Below, one piece after another: positions 18,762 through 27,940 of a stretch of 64,000 nt of DNA. The notes under the pieces are model-generated. The model searched no databases. It saw nothing but the letters and a program-made list of their open reading frames with translations, and had not been told where the DNA came from. The position numbers were made by a program, and so were the translations under genes. Position 1 is the stretch's first letter. Each line of letters begins with the position of its first letter. The DNA comes from CAIYRG01 sp963747255 (GTDB lineage: Bacteria > Pseudomonadota > Alphaproteobacteria > Micropepsales > Micropepsaceae), in the NCBI GenBank assembly GCA_963747255.1, contig CAVVEG010000012.1:124001-188000 (forward strand), in the 5' to 3' direction.

Positions 18762-19793
18762 TCATCTCCGCCTGCCGAACGCCGTGGTGGCGATCAGGCT
18801 TGCAATACCGGCAAGGGCGGCCGCGCCGACAAGCTTGCGAACCGCACCCGAACTGGCCGCGAGCGGCCCGCTCTCCTTGCTCTGACGGTCAAAGCGCCCA
18901 TGCGCGCCGAAAGTGCCCTGCACCGGCCTGAACAGATTGTCGGGAGATTCCGGATCGCTACGTTCCGGTGACAACTGCCCGTCGTAACCTTTGCGTGCGA
19001 GAAAGCGATCGATCCAGCCTGGGGCAACAAAGTTGCCCAGAATGGCCTGCATCGCGGTCTCTCCGACCCAGAGCTCGCGCGGCGCGCGCTGTGCGGCGCG
19101 GACAATCGCCCGGGCGCCGAATTCAGGCTGAAAAATCGGTGGGAGCGGCATCGGCTTGCGTGACATCCTGTTTCGCGCCCAATCGAACTGGGGTGTGTTG
19201 AAGGCCGGCATTTGCACCATCGTCAGGCGGATACGGCTGTTGTCGTGCAGCAACTCGCTGCGCAGGGAATCGGTAAATCCGCAAATCGCGAATTTGCATG
19301 CGCAGTAGGCCGATTGCAGCGGGATTGCGCGATAGGATAATGCGGAGCCCGTCTGCACAATAGTCCCGCTATTGCGCGGACGCATGTGTTTGAGGGCCGC
19401 CATCGTGCCATAGACGAAACCAAGAAAAGTGACTTCGGTCACGCGGCTGAATTCCTTCGGCGTGATGTCCCTAAACGGCGCGAATATGGTTGCCATCGCG
19501 CAATTTACCCAGACATCGATGGAGTTCCATTCGCTGGCGACACTGTCTGCCGCGGATTCGACCGCACTTGCGTCGGACACATCAACCGGAAATGTCAAAC
19601 ACCGCCCACCCGAGGCCTCGATATCCCTTTGTGTTTCCGACAGGCGCCCAGGCTCCCGGGCGATAACTGCGACATTGCAACCATGCTTCGCGAATTCGAC
19701 CGCGGTCGCACGGCCCAAACCGGCCGAACCGCCGGTCACGACGACATTTACGGGCCTGCCGTCGCAGCCCGGAATCCGCACTTTCCCACCCAT
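18762..19793 (-). CDS. Short-chain dehydrogenase with C-terminal membrane anchor
   Basis: This is a 343-residue SDR-family NAD(P)-dependent oxidoreductase. The cofactor motif TGGSAGLG is near residue 21, the NAG-like position reads VNCAMA, and the catalytic set is Ser in QTGSALS with YCACK. The core ends at about residue 250. The C-terminus carries an extra tail with one hydrophobic helix (LVGAAALAGIASLIATTAFG) ending in three Arg, so the enzyme is probably tethered to the inner membrane facing the cytoplasm. The ATG at 19793 was chosen because GGGAGGAA lies 6 bases before it. It is divergent from the PEBP gene and is followed on the same strand by the porin gene. Its substrate is not known. 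Confidence 0.82.
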   Translation of the reverse strand: MGGKVRIPGCDGRPVNVVVTGGSAGLGRATAVEFAKHGCNVAVIAREPGRLSETQRDIEASGGRCLTFPVDVSDASAVESAADSVASEWNSIDVWVNCAMATIFAPFRDITPKEFSRVTEVTFLGFVYGTMAALKHMRPRNSGTIVQTGSALSYRAIPLQSAYCACKFAICGFTDSLRSELLHDNSRIRLTMVQMPAFNTPQFDWARNRMSRKPMPLPPIFQPEFGARAIVRAAQRAPRELWVGETAMQAILGNFVAPGWIDRFLARKGYDGQLSPERSDPESPDNLFRPVQGTFGAHGRFDRQSKESGPLAASSGAVRKLVGAAALAGIASLIATTAFGRRR

Positions 19794-19934
19794 CGCAGTT
19801 CCTCCCACCAGTCACAGGGACCGGTCTAAACGTCAGAACTGTGCTTAAAGATGCATCGCCACCGATTGCGGCCTGCCCGTCCATGCTTTAATTTCCGCCC
19901 CCGATTGGAAGCGGTTTCAACCCGGAGGAAATCC

Positions 19935-20525
19935 ATGTTTGCTCAGCGTTCGACAGTCTTGCTTGCCGCCGGCAGCGTGCTGGTTGCGTCTTGGGCGATC
20001 GCCGGCGCCGCTTTTGGCGCTGCGGCTCCCTTTGCCCTGACTTCGTCAACTTTCAGGGATGGCACCATGATGCCGACAAAGATTGCGAACATGAACCAGC
20101 CGGGCGCCCAGCCCAATCCCAACTGCGTCGGCCAAAATGTTGCGCCGGAATTGTCGTGGAGCGGCGCGCCCGCCGGAACCAGGAGCTTCGCTCTGACGAT
20201 GGTGGATCCGGAAGGACGTGGCGGACTTGGCGTGTTCCACTTTGTCGCTTATGGCATTCCGGCAAATGTCACCTCATTCGCTGAAGGTGAACTGAGCAAA
20301 CCTTCGGAAAAATATGTCGGCGGCAAGAGCACACAAGGCGTCGGCTATTTCTCCGGCCCTTGCACTCCACCAGGCGCGCCGCATCACTACACGTTCAAGA
20401 TCATCGCAACCGATCTCGACCCGAAAGAGCTCCCTCCGGGTCTGACTCTGCAGGAGCTTGATCAGAAGCTCCAGGGGCACGCCAAGGGCGCGGCTGGTCT
20501 GGTCGGCCTGTTTACGCACCCATAA
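19935..20525 (+). CDS. Exported YbhB/YbcL-type PEBP (Raf kinase inhibitor-like)
   Basis: This is a 196-residue exported protein of the phosphatidylethanolamine-binding protein family. A signal peptide ends near FGAAA (about residue 30). The family features are LTSSTFRDG, NVAPELSWSGAP near residue 76, FALTMVDPEG near 93, VFHFVAYGIP near 107, GYFSGPCTPPG near 140 and HHYTFKIIATD near 152. A strong GGAGGAA site precedes the ATG. It stands first in a group of exported proteins. The bacterial family has no settled biochemical role; ligand binding in the periplasm is the general expectation. A strong hairpin follows its stop. Confidence 0.85.
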   Translation: MFAQRSTVLLAAGSVLVASWAIAGAAFGAAAPFALTSSTFRDGTMMPTKIANMNQPGAQPNPNCVGQNVAPELSWSGAPAGTRSFALTMVDPEGRGGLGVFHFVAYGIPANVTSFAEGELSKPSEKYVGGKSTQGVGYFSGPCTPPGAPHHYTFKIIATDLDPKELPPGLTLQELDQKLQGHAKGAAGLVGLFTHP

Positions 20526-20542
20526 TCTGACGACACCGCCCG

Positions 20543-20571
20543 ACGCCGGAAACTTCCGCGGTTTCCGGCGT
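20543..20571 (+). terminator. Intergenic hairpin after the PEBP gene
   Basis: An 11-base perfect stem, ACGCCGGAAAC paired with GTTTCCGGCGT, encloses a seven-base loop (TTCCGCG). It starts 18 bases after the PEBP stop and ends 42 bases before the next ATG. There is no T tract, so it is not a textbook intrinsic terminator. It may be an RNA-processing or mRNA-stabilising hairpin that sets different levels for the flanking genes. Confidence 0.45.
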
Positions 20572-20613
20572 GGCTGTGGGCACACAAATCATTCTGGATG
20601 GAGGGAGGAACTG

Positions 20614-21717
20614 ATGGCACGGTTTCATTGCATTGCTGTGTTCGCAGGTCTGTTGGCGTTTGCGATGGCACCGTCCGTTGCTGCTGCGGAAAAGGTGCCG
20701 CAGTTCCAGACCGACACCACCTGGCCAAAGCCGCTGCCGCATAACTGGATATTCGGTCAGATCGGCGGGATTTTTGTCGATCCGAAGGATGACACCATCT
20801 GGATCAGTCAGCGGCCACGCACAGTCAATGACCGCGACAAGCGTGCGCAACGCGGGGACAGGTCCAAATGCTGCTTCACGGCGCCCTCAGTCGTCCAGTT
20901 CGATCAGGAAGGCAATGTCGTTCAGGCATGGGGCGGTCCGGAAACAGCAAAGGGCTATGACTGGCCTGCCAACGAACACGGCATGTTCGTCGATTATAAG
21001 GGCAATGTCTGGCTTGCCGGCAATGGCGAGAATGACGGCATGGTGCTGAAATTCACCCATGACGGCAAATTCCTCATGCAGATTGGAAAATCGGCGAAAC
21101 AGACCGACAGCAAGGAAACGACAAGAGTTGGCCGTGCTGCTGATATGGTGGTCGATCCGGCAACCAACGAACTTTACGTCGCCGACGGCTATTTCAATCA
21201 CCGCGTGATTGTATTCGATGCCGACACCGGCGCGTTCAAGCGGATGTGGGGCGCCTATGGCAAACCGCCGACCGACGAGAAGATCACCTATGATCCGAAC
21301 GTATTACCGCAGCAATTTGCTAATCCCGTGCATGGAATCCGGATCACCAATGACGGTCGCGTAGTGGTCAGCGATCGCGCCAACAACCGCATCCAGATCT
21401 TCCAGAAGGACGGAAAATTTCTGCGCGAATTCCCGGTGTTACGGGATTCGACTGCGCCGGGTGTCACAGGATCGACCGTCTTCTGGCCGGACAAGAGACA
21501 AACCTGGTGGTTCACCTCGGACGATCCAAACGGCGAAATCCACATTTTACGCGCGAGCGACGGTCAGGTGGTGGGCAGTTTCGGCCGCGTGGGCCGTGGT
21601 CCGGGTGAATTTGAGAACCTGCACAACATCGCAATCGACAGCAAAGGCAACATTTACAGCGCCGAGGTTCAGGGACAGCGGGTCCAGAGATTCCGCAATA
21701 TCAGCGGCGCCCCCTGA
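20614..21717 (+). CDS. Exported NHL-repeat beta-propeller (PAL-like)
   Basis: This is a 367-residue periplasmic beta-propeller related to the lyase domain of peptidyl-alpha-hydroxyglycine alpha-amidating lyase. The signal peptide ends VAAA near residue 25. At least four NHL blades are readable: VDYKGNVWLAG, DPATNELYVADGYFNHRV near residue 186, TNDGRVVVSDRANNRIQIF near 246 and DSKGNIYSAEVQGQRVQRF near the end. A ribosome site (GGAGGGAGG) precedes the ATG. In bacteria this family is often found beside cytochromes c, as here, where a dihaem cytochrome starts 63 bases later. The lyase reaction is not assured; the protein may act as a binding or scaffolding propeller. Confidence 0.8.
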   Translation: MARFHCIAVFAGLLAFAMAPSVAAAEKVPQFQTDTTWPKPLPHNWIFGQIGGIFVDPKDDTIWISQRPRTVNDRDKRAQRGDRSKCCFTAPSVVQFDQEGNVVQAWGGPETAKGYDWPANEHGMFVDYKGNVWLAGNGENDGMVLKFTHDGKFLMQIGKSAKQTDSKETTRVGRAADMVVDPATNELYVADGYFNHRVIVFDADTGAFKRMWGAYGKPPTDEKITYDPNVLPQQFANPVHGIRITNDGRVVVSDRANNRIQIFQKDGKFLREFPVLRDSTAPGVTGSTVFWPDKRQTWWFTSDDPNGEIHILRASDGQVVGSFGRVGRGPGEFENLHNIAIDSKGNIYSAEVQGQRVQRFRNISGAP

Positions 21718-21780
21718 GGTGGCGGCCAGGGACACACGCATGGCCGATCACCGGCACCGTTAACCCGGACGGTCGAACGC

Positions 21781-22794
21781 ATGAGTTTTGACCAGAGCAG
21801 TCCATCCGGGGCGAGGAGGTCGAAATTCGCAAAGCGAATTTTGGGCGGCGGAATTGCACTCGTTCTCCCTCTCGTTGGGGCTTGCCCGACGTTCGCTGCC
21901 GAACCACCGTCCTGGGCCTATCCCCTGAATCCTTCGGGTGCAGGGCAAATTTCCTCGGACGACGCGACGCCCCTGCATGTCCCCGGCAGCACCGTTGCAC
22001 TGACAGCCGCGCAGATCGCGGGGCGCGACGGTGCTCCCGACTGGCATCCCAACGAACACCCGCCAATGCCGCCGATCGTCGGTAAAGGTCGTCCGCCAGT
22101 GGTGCGAGCCTGCGCCTACTGCCATCTCCCGAATGGCGCGGGGCGTCCTGAAAATGCGGCGGTAGCCGGCGAGTCTCCGGGCTACATCAAACAGCAGGTG
22201 ATGAATTTTCGGAACGGGGAACGTGCCGGGTCGGAGCCGCGGCGGGTACCGCAGAACCTCATGCTGCAACTCGCGAAAGCGGTCACCGATGCCGAGTTGG
22301 AGCAGGCAGCAGCCTATTTCAGCAAACTTCCGCCGGTTTCGTTCGTGAAAGTCGTCGAATCGGCAATGGCGCCAAGGGCCATGGTGAACGGCGGCATGCT
22401 CATGAAAACGCCGGAGGGCGGTACGGAGGCGGTCGGCCACCGCATCATTGAAGTTCCGGATGATTCCACGCGCGCCGAACATCGCGATTCGAATGTCACC
22501 TACACGGCTTATGTGCCGCCGGGCAGTCTCGCGAATGGCAAGGAACTTGTTACGTCCGAAATGGGAGACAAAACCATCGCTTGCAAAGAATGTCACGGCG
22601 ACGATCTGAAAGGCGACGGCGACGCGGTGCCGTGGATCGCCGGACGTTCGCCGACTTACATTGTTCGTCAGCTCTACGATATCCAGAACGGTAAGCGCGC
22701 CGGTACTGCGGACCCAATGAAGATGGTCGTCGAGAAATTAACCCCTGACGACATCATCGCCATCGCCGCGTATGTCGCGACGTTGAAGCCCTGA
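21781..22794 (+). CDS. Dihaem cytochrome c, exported
   Basis: This is a 337-residue exported c-type cytochrome with two CxxCH haem sites: CAYCH near residue 111 and CKECH near residue 268. The signal region includes an Arg/Lys-rich tail and a hydrophobic stretch (residues 23-39) ending TFA. Each haem lies in its own class I-like domain, with segments such as ESPGYIKQQVMNFRNGERAG and RSPTYIVRQLYDIQNGKRAG matching each other, so the two domains arose by duplication. It probably carries electrons in the periplasm for a dehydrogenase not identified here; the nearby propeller proteins are candidates for partners. Confidence 0.88.
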   Translation: MSFDQSSPSGARRSKFAKRILGGGIALVLPLVGACPTFAAEPPSWAYPLNPSGAGQISSDDATPLHVPGSTVALTAAQIAGRDGAPDWHPNEHPPMPPIVGKGRPPVVRACAYCHLPNGAGRPENAAVAGESPGYIKQQVMNFRNGERAGSEPRRVPQNLMLQLAKAVTDAELEQAAAYFSKLPPVSFVKVVESAMAPRAMVNGGMLMKTPEGGTEAVGHRIIEVPDDSTRAEHRDSNVTYTAYVPPGSLANGKELVTSEMGDKTIACKECHGDDLKGDGDAVPWIAGRSPTYIVRQLYDIQNGKRAGTADPMKMVVEKLTPDDIIAIAAYVATLKP

Positions 22795-22814
22795 ATTTTG
22801 ATGATCCAGTCTGT

Positions 22815-23279
22815 TCAGAAAACAGCCCAACGGCGGACGCGCGATTTGTAGTCGCGGAATTCTGCGCCGTATTGCCGTTCCATTTTTGCTTCCTCGAACG
22901 GAATGAATGAGACGTCGATCAGGAAAAACAGCAGCGGCGTTGCGATGAAGAACGGCAGCGTTCCAAAAACAGTGGCAATCGCAAGGCTGACCAGAATCAC
23001 GCCAGAGTACATTGGGTTTCGCGTGTAGCGAAACGGACCATTGGTCACCAGTTTCGCGTTCTTTTCGGAAGCAGGATTGAGTTCGGTGCCGGCCCGAGAA
23101 AATGTTGCACCGGCCCACATGGCGATCAAAAATCCGGCAATCGCCAGCAGGATCGCGACCGGAATCGATCGAAACACGAAGGGCATCCGGAAACTGCGAT
23201 GAATGCCGTAAGCTGCAAGCGCCGAAATGATTAGCCAGATCGGAGGCGGAATCCGGATGACCAGCCCCGGGCGTTGCAT
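22815..23279 (-). CDS. ICMT-like integral membrane methyltransferase
   Basis: This is a 154-residue membrane protein of the isoprenylcysteine carboxyl methyltransferase/phospholipid methyltransferase group. It shows about four helices and the family motif GPFRYTRNPMYSG near residue 82, followed by the FRDYKSRVRRW tail. The start MQRPGLVIR was preferred because it leaves seven bases after the upstream gene stop; a longer frame would overlap that gene. The two genes are therefore likely one transcript. The bacterial members have varied substrates (isoprenoid, lipid or unknown), and nothing here fixes which. It is convergent with the cytochrome gene. Confidence 0.78.
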   Translation of the reverse strand: MQRPGLVIRIPPPIWLIISALAAYGIHRSFRMPFVFRSIPVAILLAIAGFLIAMWAGATFSRAGTELNPASEKNAKLVTNGPFRYTRNPMYSGVILVSLAIATVFGTLPFFIATPLLFFLIDVSFIPFEEAKMERQYGAEFRDYKSRVRRWAVF

Positions 23280-23286
23280 TCCGGGG

Positions 23287-24612
23287 TCAAGCTTCGAATT
23301 GCAGGACATGCATTCCGGCATTCCAGTCGCTGACATACATCAGCCCCTCGCGCGTGACATAGCAGTCGCAGGTCATGGCGCATTTCGCGACATTGGGCCG
23401 GGGATCGAACATCTTGACCGGGGGCGGCGGAATCCAGGCTGCGATTTCCTTCGGCGCAAACTGATCGCGAATATCGAACACGCGCACGCCCGCATCGTGA
23501 TAGGTGGCGAAAATCATCTCTTCGCTCTGGAACGACCCAGGCCGATTCTCGTGCAGATTGTGGGGACCGAAATTGCCCAGCCGGCAATAATCGCTGCGAT
23601 CCGTTGGCGTCGGGAGGGTCGCGATCGGCACCGGATTCTCATCGGCGCGAACGTCTATTACCCACGTATAGAACAGGCCCTTCGCGCAATAATCGGCATT
23701 GGATTCATCCGCGACGATTGCGAGCTTGCGCCCGGGCAACGGCAGAGGTGTGTGCGTGCCGCCGGGATATGGCGGCGACCAGTTGATGTGCGAGAGCAGT
23801 TTCGGATTATGCGCATCGGAAACGTCGTGAATTGTGAATCCACCATCGCGCCAGGCGGCGTAGCCGCGATTTCCGGCAACAATCATATGGTGCAGCGCGT
23901 AACGCTTGCCCTTCGGCGTTCGATCCGCCTCGCCCGCCGCACGGTTCATGCCGGGCAGCCACCATTTGGAAACGATCTCCGGCCTGGTGATGTTCTGAAG
24001 ATCCACGATGCACAGGATATGATCGGTGAAGCCGTCAAAATGGGCCGAGACATAGGCGTACCGCCCTCCCGTCCACCACAGTCTGTTTATGCCGATGCCG
24101 GGCATTTCCAGGAACGCGATCTCGCGCGGCTCGGCCGGATTGCTCTTGATGTCGTGGATGGAAAGTCCGGCGCGGAACGGCTGACGATTGGTGAGGCTGT
24201 CGGCCAGCGTGTTCTCGAAATAGCCGCGCAGTGAGTTATAAGACTGCATACGGACGATATTGGCGCCATTTGCGAGCAGCATAAGGTCTTCGGCGACCTG
24301 CAGATGATGCGTACGTGTATTCGGCCCTGTGGTGAAAAAATGCACCGGCTTCAGATTACGCGGATCGCTGACGTCCATCACGGTCACGCCGTCGCTGAAC
24401 ATATGCCCGACATACAGGTATCCGCGATTGATCATGATCTGCACGCCATCTGCGCGCCCGCCCTGATCGCTGTAGGAGATATGTTTGATCCGGCGACTCG
24501 CGATGCCTTCGGGTGGAATCGGCGGCTGCGGCGCCGGTTGCGCACGGGTCGCAAACGGAACCGAAGCGGCAAGACCGGCCATTCCGGCAAGCGAAGCGCG
24601 TCTCGTCAGCAT
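23287..24612 (-). CDS. Exported LVIVD-repeat beta-propeller protein
   Basis: This is a 441-residue exported protein. The N-terminus MLTRRASLAGMAGLAAS looks like a Tat-type signal (twin Arg followed by a hydrophobic stretch), with cleavage after ATRA or so. The mature part carries LVIVD-type propeller blades such as GVTVMDVSDPRNLKPV near residue 82, GFTIHDVSDAHNPKLL near 255 and GVRVFDIRDQFAPKEIA near 370. Several Cys sit near the C-terminus (AKCAMTCDCYV). GGGAGAA precedes the ATG. Family members have no defined biochemical function. It is transcribed with the TPR protein upstream and the ICMT-like gene downstream. Confidence 0.8.
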   Translation of the reverse strand: MLTRRASLAGMAGLAASVPFATRAQPAPQPPIPPEGIASRRIKHISYSDQGGRADGVQIMINRGYLYVGHMFSDGVTVMDVSDPRNLKPVHFFTTGPNTRTHHLQVAEDLMLLANGANIVRMQSYNSLRGYFENTLADSLTNRQPFRAGLSIHDIKSNPAEPREIAFLEMPGIGINRLWWTGGRYAYVSAHFDGFTDHILCIVDLQNITRPEIVSKWWLPGMNRAAGEADRTPKGKRYALHHMIVAGNRGYAAWRDGGFTIHDVSDAHNPKLLSHINWSPPYPGGTHTPLPLPGRKLAIVADESNADYCAKGLFYTWVIDVRADENPVPIATLPTPTDRSDYCRLGNFGPHNLHENRPGSFQSEEMIFATYHDAGVRVFDIRDQFAPKEIAAWIPPPPVKMFDPRPNVAKCAMTCDCYVTREGLMYVSDWNAGMHVLQFEA

Positions 24613-24622
24613 CGAATTCTCC

Positions 24623-26125
24623 CTATTCGCAGGCAAAATCATTGGACCCAACCGGATGGCACCACTGTGGCCATCCGCGAGCACGCCAATACTCAACCAG
24701 TCCCAGATCGCCCACCACCTTTTTGAACCGGTCGGTCTTCCTGACAGCAGAATAAGACGGATGCCAGAACCATGTGGCCGAGATCGGCTGGAAATACCCG
24801 CCTTTCACTTCATCCTCGTAATATTCCAGCACGCGTTCAGGCGCGCCGACATGCAGGTAAGTGAAGCCAAGACTGCCGAGTTTCGGCAGAGCTTCCGGCG
24901 GCTGCGTGGCAGGCGCGGTCTCCAGCAGGTTCGCCGCCTTTTCCAGCATACCATCAGGCCAGTTTGACGGCGGCATCTCGCGCAATACTGCCGCCGCATC
25001 CCTGTATCGCCCGGCCGCCGATTCGATCAGCGCCAGCTCCAGCGTGCGACCGGGACGGAATGGCTGCAGCATGGCGATTGCCTTGTCCGAATCGCCTGCA
25101 AGCCAGTAAATCTCGGCTGTGTCGGCCGTGTAATTGACGATCGAGGGTTCGACGTCCTGCAGATACGCTCGCATCGCAAGCGATTCCCTGATCCTGCCCA
25201 TCGCCGCGAGGAATTGACTGTAGCCGTGCAGAGCATCCGCCTGATTTGAATCAAGGCGGATGGCCTCCCTGAACGCATCTTCGGCCGCAACCATCTTTCG
25301 CTCGACCAGCCGCACATAACCCAATCCCACCCACCCGGTAGCGTCCTTCGGGTCGAGCGCGACGGCGCGCAATGCGAACGTTTCAGCGCGTGGGATCAGC
25401 CGATCCGTGAGCTTGCGCTCTTCATCCGGCCTGCCGCCGCGCAGAGCCTGGGCGAACAGCGGCGTCAGCGCATATTCGTAACTGATCATCGCCGCGGCGG
25501 GTTCGAAATCGGGATCTCTCGCCAACACCGCCTCCAGCAATTTCGAGGCGTCCGCAAGCGACTGCGCGCCTCGCCCGCGCGCAACCGATTTGGCCTGTAG
25601 AAATTCTCGATAAGCCTGCATGTCATTCGGTCGGCTCCTCAACAGGTGCTCGCCACGGAGAAGCTTCACCGGATGATTTAGGGCGGCAGCTACATTCAGC
25701 GCAACGTCTTCTTCGACATCAAAAATGCTGTCGGCGGGCCGAGCGTAATCTTTTCGCCATATCGGTCCGGACCTGCCATCGGCTTTTGTCAATTCGATCG
25801 ACACCTTCAGGTCCCCGTCCTTTTCGTAGATCAGTCCCGAGACCGAATAATCAGTCCTCAAAGAAGCTGCAGAAGGGTCAAATACGACCTGATCCTGATG
25901 GGGATGTAGCAAAAAAACCGACGAGCGCCCGACGACGCTGAGGCCTGGTACCCTCGTCAATGCAAAGGCGATTTCATCCGTGACCGCATCATCGAAATTG
26001 ACGTCATGATAAGGATCGGCAAAGGGGAGAACCGCCACCCTCACGGGTTGGCGTCCTTGCGCTATCGCGGGAACCACTGCGGCTAATCCTGCAACGAGCC
26101 CAAGCGTCCAGTACAGCCATCTCAT
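24623..26125 (-). CDS. Exported TolB-like/TPR protein
   Basis: This is a 500-residue exported protein. A signal peptide covers residues 1-23 and ends AIAQ. Residues 28-130 form a TolB N-terminal-like domain, with VRVAVLPFAD and DDAVTDEIAFALTRV, the type usually found behind adenylate cyclase or regulator domains (CadC/CyaA-like). From about residue 180 to 430 the chain is helical with tetratricopeptide repeats, for example DATGWVGLGYVRLVERK near residue 263 and ADALHGYSQFLAAMGRIRES near 299. No DNA-binding or cyclase domain is attached, which is unusual. It stands ten bases before the LVIVD-protein start and is probably a protein-protein adaptor in the periplasm. Confidence 0.75.
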   Translation of the reverse strand: MRWLYWTLGLVAGLAAVVPAIAQGRQPVRVAVLPFADPYHDVNFDDAVTDEIAFALTRVPGLSVVGRSSVFLLHPHQDQVVFDPSAASLRTDYSVSGLIYEKDGDLKVSIELTKADGRSGPIWRKDYARPADSIFDVEEDVALNVAAALNHPVKLLRGEHLLRSRPNDMQAYREFLQAKSVARGRGAQSLADASKLLEAVLARDPDFEPAAAMISYEYALTPLFAQALRGGRPDEERKLTDRLIPRAETFALRAVALDPKDATGWVGLGYVRLVERKMVAAEDAFREAIRLDSNQADALHGYSQFLAAMGRIRESLAMRAYLQDVEPSIVNYTADTAEIYWLAGDSDKAIAMLQPFRPGRTLELALIESAAGRYRDAAAVLREMPPSNWPDGMLEKAANLLETAPATQPPEALPKLGSLGFTYLHVGAPERVLEYYEDEVKGGYFQPISATWFWHPSYSAVRKTDRFKKVVGDLGLVEYWRARGWPQWCHPVGSNDFACE

Positions 26126-26144
26126 GGCAATTTCCTTGCCTCAG

Positions 26145-26516
26145 TCAGCAACATTCGCACCCAAATCCTTCCGGTACGATCAGCGACTCCTTCATCCAGG
26201 CGAAGGGGAGATTGTCGCTGGTCACCTCGGCCACCGGTTTGAACAGTTTGAAATGATACCGGGTCTCGTTTTCCCAGAACGCGACAACCGTTTCGAGCGG
26301 CGGGCAACCGGGCAGGTTGCAGGCGATTTCGGACACCATGATCGCCGCATCCTGTGGCAATCTGAAACGTTCACGGACGCTTTCGCGCACGCGCGCAACC
26401 ACCTCCGGGTCCCCGCGCCATGTGCGCGGCGGAGCCATCAGATCGGCCGTCTCATCCCGGGAATCCGGGGAGAACCAGGCGGCAAGCGCCGTCTCGTAAT
26501 CGTTCTCGGAAGTCAT
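26145..26516 (-). CDS. Conserved hypothetical protein, 123 residues
   Basis: I do not recognise this family with confidence. The protein is small, soluble and acidic, with no signal peptide. It has RFRLPQDAAIMVSEIACNLPGCPPLETVV near the middle, with two Cys spaced for possible metal or thiol chemistry, and ends in GFGCECC, where three Cys lie in four residues. It lies 19 bases upstream of the TPR-protein start on the same strand, so it probably heads that operon. It is kept as a real gene because codon-level sense continues through the whole frame and no other frame competes. No function is inferred. Confidence 0.6.
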   Translation of the reverse strand: MTSENDYETALAAWFSPDSRDETADLMAPPRTWRGDPEVVARVRESVRERFRLPQDAAIMVSEIACNLPGCPPLETVVAFWENETRYHFKLFKPVAEVTSDNLPFAWMKESLIVPEGFGCECC

Positions 26517-26680
26517 TTTTCCAATCTAACACATGGAGCGGAAAAACCACGAATTCCACGCTCCAATCGGTCTCGTAAGCCCCTGCCGCCATCAGCACCT
26601 TCTGTTGCGGGCGCGAGGTTTACAGCCATGGTTTCGCGGGCTATGACGCGCCGCATAGAACATTTCCGAAGGAGAAAGCC

Positions 26681-27796
26681 TTGGCCGAGAAAGTCCCCGC
26701 CGCCGTGAAGATGGGCCCCTATGAGACTGTCTATCGCGAGTTCGATATGCCGGAAATTGCCGAAGACGCCGGCCTGATCAAGATGGAAATCGCGGGCATC
26801 TGTGGCAGCGACGTGAAGAATTACGGCAAGAAAATCGAAAATGTGATCATGGGCCATGAAAATGTCGGCGTGGTCGCGAAAGCTGGCCGAAAATGGCTGC
26901 AGCGCAAAGGCGTCAAGGAGGGTGATCGCGTTCTCCTCGAGCATTACCTTCCCGATATGACCTGCGAATGGTGTCATCAGGGCGAGTACCGGCACTGTGA
27001 AGCCACCGACTGGCACACCAACCCGAACGCTATCCGCTATGGTTACACTTCGGCGGATACCGAACCGCATTTGTGGGGCGGTTTTGCCCATTATCTTTAC
27101 GCACCCTGGAATGCGATTGTGCACAAAGTGCCGGACAACGTGACGGCCGAGCTTGCCGGAATCGCAACACCGCTCGCCAATGGTATCCAATGGGCTTTGT
27201 TTGAGGCCGGGGTCGGTTATGGCTCGATCGTACTGATCCAGGGCCCCGGTCAGCAGGGGCTGGCACAGATCGTTGCCTGCAAACAGGCTGGCGCCGACTG
27301 CATCATCATTACCGGGACAAGCAAAGACAAGCGCCGGCTGGAAGTCGCAAAGGCGCTTGGCGCGGATTACACGATTGATGTGCAGACCGAAGACCCAGCC
27401 GCCCGGATCAAGGAAATCACTGGCGGGCGTGGTGTCGATTTTTCCATCGATTGCACCGCTGGCGCCGGGACCGCAGCAATGCTCCTGGGCGTCCAGGCAT
27501 TAAAGCGCAAGGCGGGTGTGCTGGTGATCCAGGGAAACGAGATGCCGACATTTCCCGATTTTCCCATTTATCGGGTGACGCAGAAATACGCCTCGCTCAA
27601 GAGCGCACGTGGCCATTCTTACAAGGCCTGCGAACTGGCGCTGAAACAACTCGCGTCACACCGCTTCCCGCTGGAAAAGGCCCTTACCCATACATTCGGC
27701 CTGAAAGAGGTGGATTGGGCGATTAAATCGGTAGCCGGGAAGGGCGCCGACGACGTCATCCATGTCTCCGTCGCGCCCTGGAAGGACGCGGCGTAA
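26681..27796 (+). CDS. Zinc-dependent dehydrogenase (MDR family), copy 1
   Basis: This is a 371-residue medium-chain alcohol dehydrogenase-type oxidoreductase. The catalytic zinc Cys is in GICGSD near residue 40 and the acidic partner is GHENVG near 65. The nucleotide-binding loop is GPGQQG near 188. The structural zinc lobe has only three Cys (C-E-W-C-x7-C); the first ligand position holds Asp (LPDMTC), unlike copy 2. The start is a TTG preceded by AAGGAGA at good spacing. It leads the Rieske cluster and probably oxidises a diol or alcohol made by the oxygenases. Phthalate diol dehydrogenases known from other bacteria are of a different family, so the substrate is not settled. Confidence 0.82.
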   Translation: MAEKVPAAVKMGPYETVYREFDMPEIAEDAGLIKMEIAGICGSDVKNYGKKIENVIMGHENVGVVAKAGRKWLQRKGVKEGDRVLLEHYLPDMTCEWCHQGEYRHCEATDWHTNPNAIRYGYTSADTEPHLWGGFAHYLYAPWNAIVHKVPDNVTAELAGIATPLANGIQWALFEAGVGYGSIVLIQGPGQQGLAQIVACKQAGADCIIITGTSKDKRRLEVAKALGADYTIDVQTEDPAARIKEITGGRGVDFSIDCTAGAGTAAMLLGVQALKRKAGVLVIQGNEMPTFPDFPIYRVTQKYASLKSARGHSYKACELALKQLASHRFPLEKALTHTFGLKEVDWAIKSVAGKGADDVIHVSVAPWKDAA

Positions 27797-27940
27797 CAAG
27801 CCGCGCGCCGGCAAGGATGAGCCAGTTGCCCCGGACACGCCCAAGGCGCGATCCCGGGTGCGCTGGCCAGCGCCTCAGACGGCTTGATTCAGGTCAAATT
27901 CGCGTAACCGCTTTGTGGCGATGTTGCGCGAGTCCTGAAC

